Below are positions 22,440-34,765 of a stretch of DNA of 64,000 nt, in pieces. Location: contig QLIY01000114.1 in assembly GCA_003260075.1 (NCBI GenBank), positions 1 through 64,000 of the forward strand, given 5' to 3'. Made by a program: the position numbers and the translations under genes. Position 1 is the first letter of the stretch, and every line of letters starts with the position of its first letter. This stretch comes from Phallusia mammillata. Lineage: Eukaryota; Chordata; Ascidiacea; Phlebobranchia; Ascidiidae. The notes below the pieces were generated by a model. The model saw nothing but the letters and a program-made list of their open reading frames with translations. It was not told the origin of the DNA and ran no database searches.

Positions 22440-24245
22440 TGGTGTATAACTTCAAATTAAATCATTTTTTGGCAATGAGAGTTTTGTAAGATTTATTGTC
22501 TGCTATAATTTCTTGACACAAAAATTGGTTTGCCTGCAAATATTAGTATACGATATCAGTTTTTATGTTAATCATTTGCGATGTAAAAACAAAGCAACAC
22601 TTTAAAAAGAAAAAAAATGTTTACAAACATGCAACACAATACATCGAAAACAATTTACGAAAACAAATTACCATGGCAACAGCGAAAATGGTGTTTTCCC
22701 TTGTCAAGTCTCATCCGATAAACTATCTTATGATAGATATCATACCAATAAACGAAAAAAAATTAATTGATCAAAACTATATTTAGATTCACATTTAAAC
22801 ATGATATGTTTTTAACTCTTTGAAGCAGCTTAAAACATGCAAAGTTTAGTTATTTTAGTTTAACAAAATTGCAGGCTTTTCACAAAAAAGTTAAAACAGT
22901 CAATTGTATTTTTTGAGTCACATTTTTTAATATTTGTAATACAGAACATGTTTGAACTCAAATTTAATTTTGTGATTTTTTTGTAAAGCGAAATTACAGA
23001 AAAAATATCGATCCAAACGCCGGTAACTTACGTCATAATGCCGAACATTTCCGACAGGAAATAACACGATTTCTATGATTCTTAGAAGTGGGAGTGGAAT
23101 GGAAGTAACAAGTGTCAATCTTGCAACGTCAGTGAAAGATTATCTGTCAGTTTTTAATTTTAGCATGTAAAATTCTTATTTTGTAAATATAATTATGTCT
23201 TGTAGTCCGCGGGCTGTTTAACGGTAATGTAAACGCAATGCGTTTTGTTATTTAAACAATGGTTATTTTGTAAAGTTTGTTGCTCAAAAATTTCATGTGG
23301 TTTTACTGGACAAATTTACACACATGAACGATTATAACTAAGATTCCAATAAATTTTAGCACCATACTTTGTTTCCTGCTTCTAAAGGTTGACAATATGT
23401 GTGAAATTATCCGTTAACTGTCGTTATTTGATGAACTATATTGAAGTTTGTTTTTTTCCTTTTTTGTGTAAGATATTTTTCCATGAAGAAGAAAATTGCA
23501 ATGTTAAGAAATGTGAAGTGCTTGCATTTGTTATACTGAGCATTAAATCTATTCCAATGAAACACCTTGATTATCAAATGATGAAATACCTTAAACAAAA
23601 CATTTTTAATTACTATCTCACCGCAAACAAATAGAACATTACATTTTGTGAATTCATAACAAATATATTTGCTTTTCTGTATATTTTTGTAACATTTTGT
23701 GGATTCATAACAAATTTATGTGCTTTTCTGTATAAGTTTGTCAGAATTCATTAGCTCTTGTTGATGTCAGTTTTTGGAAAACAATTTTCTGCCATTGGTT
23801 CGTTTAATCAGAAAACTGATGATGATGTTTAGACTGATAGTATTTTTTATTAATAAACCAATAGCTAATACTTTGTGGTAATGCTGTTTACAAGTATCTT
23901 TCCAATAGCTAATACTTTGTGGGCTGGTTTATTTGTTTTCTTAAACATTTCTAACTAGTATCTTTTCCATGGAACCCTATGCAATGACCAGTCTGGAGAA
24001 TATGACAGTTTTCGATAAGATCTTGGAAGTGCAGGACCATATATCCTGCATGCGCACAACCCAAGTGCAAGTGATAAAGATGCTTCATTACCTATACATG
24101 TTTGCAAACACACTTGCCATCATTAGTGATGCCTTTTTTTCCTTTTCTTAAGCAAATGACACTTTGTGTTTCAGATTTTAAGTACAGAAATTTTGTGTGC
24201 TTGTATGTAGGTGGGACATTGGACCAGTGGCTCAACAAAGTAAAA
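22440..24245. other. Divergent intergenic region between STPG1 and CAPZB
   Basis: AT-rich sequence expected to hold the promoters of both genes. I see no clear TATA box or other decisive element. A possible unrecognised exon at 23969-24151 is listed separately. Confidence 0.5.
23969..24151 (+). CDS. Possible small exon or short reading frame, unrecognised
   Basis: An open frame of 60 codons starts with a reasonable ATG context (ccATGGA) and has protein-like composition in its first 40 residues (for example LEVQDHISCMRTTQVQ, helical and charged), then becomes hydrophobic and low-complexity before a stop. An internal GTGATA after the Gln codon could be a weak donor. It may be an upstream exon of an unknown gene, an upstream reading frame of CAPZB, or chance. 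I do not recognise it. Confidence 0.25.
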   Translation: MEPYAMTSLENMTVFDKILEVQDHISCMRTTQVQVIKMLHYLYMFANTLAIISDAFFSFS

Positions 24246-27200
24246 ATGAATGTAAGTAGAAATCTATCATTCTGTTGCCTTTTATGTAAGCACTATTGGA
24301 ATAATATTAAGTGTGTCTAGTACAACATGACAACTATTGAATACAGCACTTTTTGTAGTGCAAAATTGATTGTGCAGCTCTTTAGTATGTGCCAATTAAA
24401 ATTGTATTAGGCATGGGGTAATTGGTCTAATGTTTGTCTAGAACTGCATACACTTGACAGTTTCTGAAATTTTAAGCTAGCTGCATTAAGTACTTTTTTG
24501 TTTGTGGACCTCTTCATAGTGTGAAACGTGCAAAATTTGTTTAAAAAAATTAATTTGCAACTTAATGAGCGAGTCTAAATAGGTATAGTACAGTGGTTCT
24601 TAACCTTTTTGTAGTCACGGACCCCTTTTTGTGAATTTTGTAAGTCTGCGGACCCCCAACACCCCCCCCCCCTAAATAGGTATAGTACAGTGGTTCTTAA
24701 CCTTTTTGTAGTCACGGACTCCTTTTATGAATTTTGTAAGTCTGCGGACCCCCAACGCAATTTACCGTAAGTCTTTTTATGTTTCACATTTCTTGCATTA
24801 TACCCTGTCATGCTTTAGAAGCATTTAAATCCGCCTTCACAGTCCTTTAAAACCAATGACGTTTCTGTATTTTAGTGGCCAACGCATCAAATTGATAATA
24901 TTTCTGGTATATATAACTTCACAAATCACTTGTCCTATAAAGTCTATTGTCCATGTGTATTATGATGTCACAATAGCGAAAACAATTACAAAAGTATATG
25001 TTCTTGGCCCAATTAAGGTGCGATGAACAGCGTGCACTCGTATGCAGGATTGTAAAAACGGTTAAGAAACTTAAAAATATTCTTCTGTTGGTTAATGATA
25101 CTTAACATATTTCCCTCCATGGACCCCATGAAACCATCTCACGGACCCCTTGGGGGTCCGCGAACCCCAGGTTAAGAACCACTGGTATAGTAGCATTGAC
25201 AACGTCGGCATTTTGTCACAAAATCTTATTCAATAGAACAGAAGGGCTTATTTAAAAAAGCATTTCATGGCATATCATAAGATCGTTTTTGTCTCATTGA
25301 CATGCTGTGGCACTTAGGTCTGAAAACACGTCCCCAGGTAAAACTGTATTTCAAAACTGTAAACTTTTTTCGTTGGTTGGACAGATAAAATCTAATTTTG
25401 AGATTTAAGTTACGTTAATTTTAACCAGTTCAGTCCATTGGTTAAGTAATATGTAGCGATGCCATTGTACTAAAACATTTACCAACCCAGGAATAGTTGC
25501 CCAACTTTAAAAAAAGTGGACACATTTGGTGAACAATCGCGAAACACTCTGTAGTTACACCACATGCAATTTAGATAGACACTTTATTTCTATGGCTAAC
25601 ATTTTTTTTATCTCAGCTAAAAACCTAGATGCCTAAGAATTAGTAGTATACATTGCAACAAAAGTTTCAGCTAGATTTTTATTTGGGTATGTTGCTGGTC
25701 TATTTTTTTTAATTGTATACACTTTAGCTTTAAAAAGCACCACAAAATTTGAAGTAAAAGTGTACCAAATGACAAAACATAATGCAAGAAATTAGCAATT
25801 ACTGGTTTCTAGATAAAATAACCTGTCTTGCCTCAGCAAAATGACAGCTACATTGTCAAAGTTATGTGCTTCTTAAAAGTAGTTTTGATCCGAATGGATT
25901 TAAACAGTAATTGGGCATAGAAACATAAAATAGATTTAAAACCACCGTTCAAATAATGTTTTAAACTTTCGGGCGCTGTGTGGCACATCGCTGACACAAT
26001 TGTTATTAGATGATGCAGTGTAGAAGGTGTATAAATGTTGATGTATGAACAATGCATTATGAGCACTTGTTATGAAAGAGCCACTTCCTGTGAATCACAA
26101 CGTGTGGGAAGAATTTGTTACAGTCTGTCCTTCTTATCACTTGCCTCGAAAGCATGCCACCAACAATGTAATATTACTGACACCATCCCTTTTTTGTTAC
26201 ATGCAAATACTGCATAAATTGTTGAACTACAGTGTTTCACATGCAGATTCGGGCTATTAAAAAATGCGCAGTACACTAACTTGCTTCTATAAACATCAAA
26301 CTTTGTTCAACAAAAATGTTTAATGTACTTTTTCAAAGAAAGATTGCATGGAGCCACTATGTAATGTCAACTTGTAACGGATTGTCTCCTTAGACAATTT
26401 TAATCTAGACACATAGGGAAGTTTCAGAAAACAGTTAGCTAAGTTTAAGACAATGGTACTCAATGTAAAATTAGCAGATTTAAATGTAATGTGAAATGTT
26501 TTATGTATAGATTCACAACTCTACATGTTTTTATTTTTTAAATGTTCCTTCAGTTTATTAATAGGCATTCTAAAACTAAATAAAGGTCAAAGGGCACTGG
26601 TTTTAATTGTGGTACTAAACATCACATAATACTGCAAAGTATGCCACCTGGTTTATAAAATGTAAAAACATAATCCCCAACAATTAAAAAAAGACCAGAT
26701 TGTAGTGTTATATTGTAATTTTAAACCCTTTTTGCCTCAAATAACGGAACGAAATACCGGAATAAAAAATATTCAAAATACCGGAACGGAACGAAATACC
26801 GTTATCTTGTATTCCGCCATTTCGGTCTGGACATGGACGAAATTTCATGCTGTTGAACTATAATAAAAATTGAAGCTCCTACAATTTACATCCATTTGAC
26901 TATCATTGACAAATGTTATGTGACGTAACAACTTCCGACAACCATTCTTGTGTGTTGCTATTTTATTCTTTTTTCGCTTAATAGTTGTAAAGACCACAAA
27001 GAAATGTTCTTTTGTAAGACCGAAATACCTGAAAAATACCGTTACAAATTTATTTCGGTCAGACTGGAACAAAATGAAAATATCGGTCCAGAACGAAATA
27101 ACAAAATAAATAATTTGCTCAGAACGAATAATGTTATTTGGTTTTGTTCCGTTCCGGTATGAAACACTGATTATAACATATTAGTATCTATCAAAAATAC

Positions 27201-30200
27201 TTACTAACATATGTGAAAATGCTGTATTTAGTACTACTGATGCATGCTGCAAAATATAAATGATTTCAGACATTTGTAGGTGTTTAATACCAATTTGTAT
27301 CCTTTGCAGGACAAGCAGTTGGACTGTGCCTTGGACTTGATGAGAAGGCTTCCACCTCAACAGGTGGAAAAAAACCTTTCAGACTTAATCGATTTAGTGC
27401 CTGATTTGTGCGAGGAGCTGCTTGCCTCAGTTGATCAGCCTCTACGAGTGCTGAGAGACAAACAAAATGGAAAGGATTACTTGCTCTGTGACTACAATAG
27501 AGATGGGGATTCGTACAGGTAGATAACTTGTTCATATTAATTGAAGATCCACAATAGTAAATCTTGGCTTGAGTTGAGTTTATTTCGCCGGGCAAAACCG
27601 TAGCAGCACAATTGTGCTAAAATAGTCACCAGGCCGGAAATAGCTGCGCAACGTTCAGACGTTAAAAAGTGCGACAAAGTTGAGGGTACAATTAGTGGGG
27701 GGATGGTAGATGCGCTGCAGCTACACCATTTTTTTAGTGTTTTGTTGGTAGTTTTGGATTTACACAAACTAGAGATAAACCGATACGTTTTTTTAAAAAG
27801 CTGATAGTGATAATTGGTAGTTTAGGTTGATATCTGATAGCCGATATTTTGTTTCCAGTAAAAGGTCTAAATGTATACCTTTTAACAGCAAAAACAGCCA
27901 ATGGTGTTTGAAACGCTATTGTTATGTGATGTGAACTATAATTTATGTGAAAGTTGTAGTTCAAAGGTCATGCTTTGCAATTCGCTTAAATAAACAGAAC
28001 TAACGAAAGCCACATCAGAGCTTCAAAGCTGCGATTTGCCTTGATATGGATTAGTGACTGGGCAATGCTTCAGGCAAATACAAGCAAAAATAACCTAGTT
28101 ACAAATACACCATTCAGCGGCCGTAAAAATTTTAACAGTAAAATTTTGTTTGTTCTTTTTTGTCTGTCATACGCTTTTCACATACATGTCAGTGACTCAG
28201 TATATATTTCTTCAATATATCCATGTTGGCAAATCATATCATTGGTCTTTGTTTGATATTTAACTGTGCTCATCCAACACAAACATGTCTCTCTGCGACC
28301 TACAGGGAAATGGAACATGTAAATTATTTTTGTTTACAATAACATCAAAATGAACTGTGTTTTGGTTCTATTTTTAGATTGTCATGGCATAAAAATAACA
28401 TAGCCTATGCAAGTAACATGTTTGCACTTTTCATCAAAAATTAATTCAATAAGTCATTCTTTCTAATCCTAGACGAGTTTAATTGGTGTTCCCAGTTCTC
28501 ACTGTAAAAAAAACTATCGGATAAAGTTTTAGAAAAACTTGTAACCTTTGACCGCTTTGGTTCTATAGGAGTGCAAAATTTAATAGGTCATTGGTTTCAA
28601 CTTTCAATATGTTATTAGTTGAATTGATGTTCTTTACTGTGAAATATTATCGTATAAAGTTATAGACTTGAAAACTTATGACCTTAAAGGGCCACCATTT
28701 GTGCAGAAGAGTGAAGTAGTTCAATAGGTCATCGATTTCACTCCCAGCTGAGTTTGATTGATGTTTTAACTATAAACAAAATCACAGTTTACTACAAAGA
28801 TTGGAAAACTTGACTATGTGACCATTTTAGGAATTTAGATAGCACACTAGGTCACACAAAAAAGCTTTGCTAAACAATGTACACCCATATATACATATTA
28901 GTAAATGGATTCATCTAACTAATGGCAATTTAAAAGTTACATAGTACCTAAAAATGTGCTAAGCGGGAACAAACACTGTCGTGACATCGAACTGAAATGG
29001 ATTGCCTATATTTTTTGCAGCTTATCATTCTTATAAGTTATGTGTCTATTTAGCAAAACCACACATATGAATAGTGGTCTTTAGGCACAAAACATATCCA
29101 AGTAATACAACCCATACAATGTAACTAAACAAAAATTTTCATATTTTTTTGCACCTATTGGGTTGACTGGAAATTAACCTGTAATCTAATGATAAAATTA
29201 TTGGCCTTATGTTTTATTTGGTAATGTTTGTGTGGAATAAACACAGCTTCATAATCTTTTGAAACAAATGTATTAAAGCGAAAAACACACATTAAATAAG
29301 CACATTGTAAAAACTTCCTTAGATATGCTTAGCTGTGCAGTAAGTTGTAATGCCATTGCCATTGGTTGGATCAAAGTGCTGCCAATGTATGTAATGCTTA
29401 AACAATGAAGGTCTCCATGGTGCAACCCATACAATTCTTGTTTGTGTTGTTTTAACACAGCTTAGTTTGCTTTTAAAAAAATAGTATTAAAGCAACAAAC
29501 ATACATTTAATAGAGACATCTAAAAATATTTATTAAGCTAGACTAAGTCGTGCATTAAAGTGTTCTAAAATGTCATTAGTCAGATTAAAATATTTGTAAT
29601 GTTTGTAATGCTTGATCAATAAAAGTCTTCATGGAGCAATCAATACGACTGTTGTTGGTGTAGTTTTAATTCAGCTTAGTTTGCTTTTAAGAAAATAATA
29701 TTAAAGCAAAGAACATACTTTTAATACAAACATCTATAAAACCTTATTAAGCTGTACCAAGTAGTACATTAAACTGTATTAAAATGTTATTAGTCGGATG
29801 AAAATTTTGATAATGTATGTGATCCTTAATATATGTAGGTCTCCTTGGAGCAACCAATACGACCCTCCGATGAGTGATGGAGCAAAGCCTTCGGATAAAC
29901 TGAGAGATTTGGAAGTGGATTGTAACACTGCTTTCGACTCGTACAGAGAACTGTAAGTTATGTTTTTTTTGTATCTACAAAAACTCCCTGGGTTCTAAAT
30001 TAAACTTTAAATAAATAGGTAAATATGAAAAACCCAAGTTAAAGCACCATGAAACTTAATTAAAATGAGAAGATTTGCCATGACATTAGTTCAGGCCAGA
30101 GATTTCTAACCTTTTTCAACAAATTCTTAACTTAACAACATTCTTATTTCTTACCAATATACTACATAGTAGATGCCAAACCATACAACGATCATTTAAA

Positions 30201-33200
30201 ATATGGTCTTTTATTAACTTCACAAGTCATATTCTCAGAGCTAAAGTGTCTATTTACAAACCACATGTACACATCAAAGTAAATTCCTCCCCTTAAGTTT
30301 TAAAATTCCTCTCTGGTTTAGTAGAAAAAGACAAGGCAAGGTGAATTTCTGGCTGCTTACATGTTTATACAAGTCTGTTTGACTTTCATCACAGTGAAAA
30401 CATATTTCTATGTTTAAACTGGATTAATATGTTACACTTTTTGACGCCTATCTTCAAGTCCTAAAATGTTAGTAGTTATGATAGATGAAGTCTAGTCTTA
30501 CCCTTGCAATTACAAAATGACCAATGGTAGTGTCCCAAGGCCAGATTTGGTTATGCTATTGTATATCTTCATTTTACCTAGTATAAAACTTTTGCAATTT
30601 GGAAAACTTATATGGTTGAAATTGCGATCCCCTACAAGCCAGGCAATGGTGCTTGCGATTCCATTTGCGACAAATTTTTTGCTGAGCATGTGTAGCTCAG
30701 TTGGTAGAGCATGAGTCCCGGAAATACTCCTGTCATGGTTCGAATCCCAGTGCTGGCTAGATTTTTCTAGCCCGTGTCTTGCCATGTGGAAATGCTTGGG
30801 AGACTGACTGATTCGGTATAACGACTTTAATAGGCCTGGCGTACTATGGTTGCATAGCTTCTTCTAATTTTTTAATGTTTGTTGATTTTCTCGCACTAAT
30901 TTAAAAAAAATATTTTAGGTATTATGAGGGAGGAATTTCTTCTGTGTATTTGTGGGATCTCGACCATGGATTTGCAGGAGCTGTTTTGATCAAGAAAGCA
31001 GGAGATTCTTCCACTAAAATCAAGGGGTGCTGGGACTCAATTCATGTCATTGAAGTACAGGTAGGTTTTCAAAGATTTACTGCAAAACAATGTTGCAACT
31101 ATCTGATTTAAAGCCAGTAAAATTGTTAAAATTTACAAGATCATTTGCCTTGCCATATGGTGGTGAATGCTTGAGGACCAGCTGATTCGGTATAACGCCT
31201 TGAATAGGCCTGGCAAACTTTGATTTTTACATGAGTGTGCTGTGATCGCTGGTCTGCGTAGACCAGGTGTCGGCAACCTTTTAGGCGACGCGTGCCAATT
31301 TACTTTATATCCATGTGTTAGTGACCTCGCATGCCAAGGTTTTTCTAAATTATAGTGGTTCATGCCAGCTGATATCAATAATAAAGAGTGTTTTGTGCAT
31401 GTAAGGCTGAATTTTAAGACAATGGCATGATAAAAACTGAAAGCAAGCAGTTAAAAAGGTTAAATTGCTACTGTAATATAAACAAGCAAATTGGTTGGCA
31501 TGCCATGAAAAACTGCCTCGACCCCTGGTATAGATGCTTCAGGGCTGATCCCAGCTATTCATATATGTCTTAACTGATCATACACTTTTGTTGTAACTGA
31601 AAAAATTCATTACATTTGTTTGTTCTTCGTATTACTGTAATGCCCCAAATTGCAACCAAAAACTGTTTTTCTTGCAGGAAAAATCAGGAGGTCGCAATGC
31701 TCATTACAAATTGACTTCAACAGTTATGTTGTGGCTTCAGACTAACAAAGCAGCCTCTGGGACCATGAATCTAGGTGGCAGTTTAACTAGACAGGTACTT
31801 AATGTTTTAGAGTAGAAGTAAATTAATTTTGTTGCGATTTTAAATTAGCAATCAGTGAAATATGCCGCAATATGTTTCAAAAAAAAGTATTAAAGTCTTG
31901 GTTGGCTGAAAAACCATAGCCGAATGTGTAGTTTTGGTGTTGTTTCTGTTTTGCCTCCAATTTTTGAACAAAAAAATGTTTTATGGTGTAAATAATTTTG
32001 GGAGTTTGTGCCACGGGTATGGAAAACCTGGAAAAGTTACCGAATGTAAATTTGTATTTTTATGCCTAAAAGTTTTGAAAACAGCCAACTTTTGCATTTA
32101 AGTCCTTGAAAAAGTATGGAATTTGGTGCCTATTTTACTCTGAAAATGCCAGGTAGGAATTTCAAATTACGTAATGCATATATATATATGTATATTCGTT
32201 GCTAGTATGGTAAATTGGCTGCATCTACCAAAGCCTCTTTACTAGTTTTACGATGGGAATTGCTCGATTTTTGTTGAATAAGGTTATGGAGATTTGTTTT
32301 TTTCCTTGAAATGTTTTGGAAAAGTCATGGAATTTACAAACGAAAATCGTGCGGGAACCCTGTAAACGGCACATTTGTTAATTAGTTATTTTTATTAGTG
32401 CAACTGTGTCTCGCAATTGCCAAGCCAGTGATCAGCAGAAAGGCAAATCTGCGTCAAAAGCTTTGATGCTCTGTGACATGGTTTTTGTTGGTTGCATTTT
32501 ACGCAGTTCTGTTTATTTATACGAATAGCGAAGCAAAATCTTTGAACTACATTTTTTATTACCCATTGTGTGTTTTTATAACAATGTTTGAGATTTTTGC
32601 CTTAAAAAGGTACAATCTTAGGCCCTTTACTGCAAACAAAATACCAGATTTAAATATCGTTCTACTTCAGTACTGATAGTTGGTATCAGCCTAAAATAGG
32701 TTATTTCTGGTTTGTGCAGATCTAAACAGAACAAGCAGTTTGTATTATTAATTAAAAAGTTAGGATCCCAGTGCTACTTAGAATCGGGGTTACAATCCAA
32801 CTTTGCAAGACTTTGTGGAGTTGAAGTCCAACTTTGGTGTTATGTGCATAGTGCTCATGAATCATATGTTTTGATGTACATTTAGGTTGAAAAGGACGCA
32901 TCGTTAAACGAAGGCAACTCTCACATATCCAATATTGGACGGCTTGTGGAGGAAATGGAAAACAAAATGAGACACACTTTAAATGAGATTTATTTTGGCA
33001 AAACAAGAGACATTGTTAATGATCTACGGTAAGGAATTTGGTGTTGCTGTGTAAAATATTACTGTTTGTAATACAACACTTTTTCAACTAGTGGTACAAA
33101 CCAATGGTGCACATGTTTGGAAATTTTTTTTACAACTTTTCTTAGTATATTTTTTTTAATGAATTTATATACTTTACAAAAATGCTATAAATGCTATGCC

Positions 33201-34765
33201 ATGGCATTTTTTTTTCTATCGAGCTACTATAACAAGAACTCACAACAAAGAAGTTTGAATACCAACAAAAGGCCAATAAATGGCATAAAGAGCACGGTTA
33301 TTTAAATTAACTGTGAGACTGGAATAGGGTTAGGAACTAAATTTAAATTTATAATCCAGGTTTTTTGGGTGGATTTTATTCATATTATTATTATAAAACC
33401 TCACCCCAACCTTGATAGCTCTAACCGTCAGCATTTTACACAAATTGCATTTGAAATATATATTAGCAATTGAAATATTTTTTAAAACTGCCGAAACAAC
33501 TTAAAATATTTGCAAATGTTCTTTGCGCCACCTAAGGGTATTTAGCAAACTTGACTGGTGTGAGTTCTTGTAGATTTTCTTTTCTGTTAAATGTATGTTA
33601 CCTTACCTCATCGGCCATTTAGTGCACAAACTTTCATATAAATTTTGTCATTATGGTTATCTGCTATCCACGGGGCCATAATTTAATGATCTGCTTCCTG
33701 ACTTCTTTGTTTTTACAATCAATACTGTTTTATGATGTATATGGTTTTTCTTTGCACACTTGCTACTTTCACTTCTGGTCTATTTTCACTTCACTCTTTC
33801 TGTCCTGTGCCTTCTTTGTTTTTTCTCTCATTCCCCTTTTTTTCTTTTCTCTTTTTTCCAGCTATCTTTACCCTGAGCTTGTGAGCACTCAACGTGAAAT
33901 TCGTGACAAACTTTCAACCATCACTCAACAAAGCACATCTGGAATAGAAGTTTTTGAAGCATAACAGTAAAAACAATGCAAATTGTATATTCAATAGTTA
34001 TATTGGCCCAATCAATAAACAGAATCAACCTGAAAGTTCTTAAATGCATTTCTCTGTTCTTTTATCTATGTGCACCTTTTTTAATCAGCATTTTATTATC
34101 CTGTTGGCATATGAACTGTTTTATGACGGGATAGTGTATTGAAGCACATGAAACAGAGTAGTTAGCGCAACCGCCTTGTGTTTTAAATTCTACATTGGTC
34201 ATTTATGTTTCCCTGCCCAAGAAACTTCAGCGGCATTGCTCCAACCCAGTGGTTCCAGATGAATTGAACTAAATTGAGGCCACCAACTGCCACAGTAAAA
34301 ATAATTCCATTTCATAATTCAGTGTACTCATTCAATGCAATAAAACAGACAGCTCAATGGTATTTCATGGACACCTTAATAAACAGATGTAACAATTGGG
34401 TAATATTTGTAACTACACGATGTAGAATTAATTGCTTTACATTAAAATCTACTTTAAAACTTATGGAAAGGTGATGCATAATTCTTGCCTGTATTTCTTG
34501 GTCTACAACTTTTCAATGTACAGTTAAATCCTTGATAGTTGATGGGCGGTGGATACTGATATTTTTTTATGGTTAGCTCTTGTATCAATGTTTCATCTAA
34601 ATCATGAAAACCTTGACAGCAAATGAAAATCGTGATCATACACATACCTACTTATGCATTATATTCATTGTTTTTTTCAGATCCACCATACCTCTTAGTG
34701 AGGTGGCTAAACAGCGCAGTGTTGCCAACGAATTGAGGGCAAAACTTGGAAACCCAGACAAATAA
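24246..34765 (+). CDS. CAPZB: F-actin capping protein subunit beta, with two alternative last exons
   Basis: Exons: probable start exon 24246-24251 (ATG AAT before GTAAGT), then 27310-27518, 29839-29952, 30919-31060, 31678-31794, 32886-33028, and a last exon that is either 33862-33964 or 34681-34765. Both last exons match the phase of the common donor, giving 277 or 271 aa; vertebrate beta1 and beta2 are 277 and 272 aa. The body is strongly conserved ([81 protein letters not shown]). The protein pairs with CapZ alpha and caps actin barbed ends; its C-terminal helix, the tentacle, binds actin and is the segment that alternates here. The start exon is inferred from reading frame, donor quality and final length, with a 3 kb first intron; another start is possible. 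It converges with CCDC150. Confidence 0.95.
24591..25184. mobile_element. hAT-type MITE with perfect 8 bp target duplication, carrying a poly-C seam
   Basis: Ends cagtggttcttaacctttt and ggttaagaaccactg are inverted repeats; gtatagta flanks both sides. The first about 85 bp (with flank, 24576-24661) is repeated at 24673-24757 across C11 (24662-24672), so two haplotype copies of its left end are fused. It lies in the first CAPZB intron. Confidence 0.88.
26735..27172. mobile_element. Probable MITE with ggaacgaaataccg repeats
   Basis: Several copies of a ggaacgaaataccg motif lie at the left, with inverted counterparts (ttatttcggtc, gttccgttccggtatg) at the right. Exact ends and target duplication are not clear. 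It is intronic in CAPZB. Confidence 0.5.
28480..28860. repeat. Degenerate tandem repeat of about 130 bp in a CAPZB intron
   Basis: Three diverged units share, in order, a gagttt-attg-tgtt segment, a ctgt-aaa segment, aaagtt-taga, gaaaacttgt-accttt and ataggtcat elements. Similarity is visible by eye but weak. Confidence 0.5.
29270..29865. repeat. About 215 bp tandem repeats that include relics of CAPZB exon 3
   Basis: Three diverged units cover the 3' part of the intron and the first about 28 bases of exon 3. The relics lie near 29408-29436 (ggtctccatggtgcaaccca) and 29625-29652 (cttcatggagcaatcaatac), and the real exon begins at 29839 (gtctccttggagcaaccaat). Spacing is about 218 and 213 bp. 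Confidence 0.75.
30686..30849 (+). mobile_element. tRNA-derived SINE in a CAPZB intron
   Basis: A tRNA-like head contains an A-box (tagctcagttggtagagc) and a B-box (ggttcgaatccc), followed by a conserved tail with ctagatttttctagcc, gattcggtat and aataggcctggcgtac. The tail identifies the same family as 6231-6466. Confidence 0.85.
31140..31560 (+). mobile_element. 5'-truncated SINE tail split by a hAT-type MITE
   Basis: 31140-31262 and 31528-31560 together match the SINE tail at 6349-6466 (gattcggtataacgcc, then gatcgctggtctg, then cttcagggctgatccc). Between them, 31264-31527 is a MITE beginning caggtgtcggcaacctttt and ending ctcgacccctg, so the MITE inserted into an older SINE. The flanking target duplication is imperfect. 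Confidence 0.75.
34014..34019 (+). terminator. Candidate polyadenylation signal for the beta1-like CAPZB end
   Basis: AATAAA lies 50 bases after the stop codon of exon 33862-33964 and well before the second last exon, as expected if the two ends are produced separately. Confidence 0.5.
34150..34290 (+). mobile_element. Fragment of a second SINE family
   Basis: Shares gcattgctccaacccag and aactaaattgaggccaccaa with the segment around 45365-45590, and starts with a decayed tRNA-like head (gtagttagcgcaaccgcc). It lies between the two CAPZB last exons. Confidence 0.5.

Noticed and set aside
30686..30760. Possible functional tRNA gene
   Set aside because: A- and B-boxes are present, but the acceptor stem is imperfect and the sequence runs into a repeated tail found elsewhere, so it is a SINE head.
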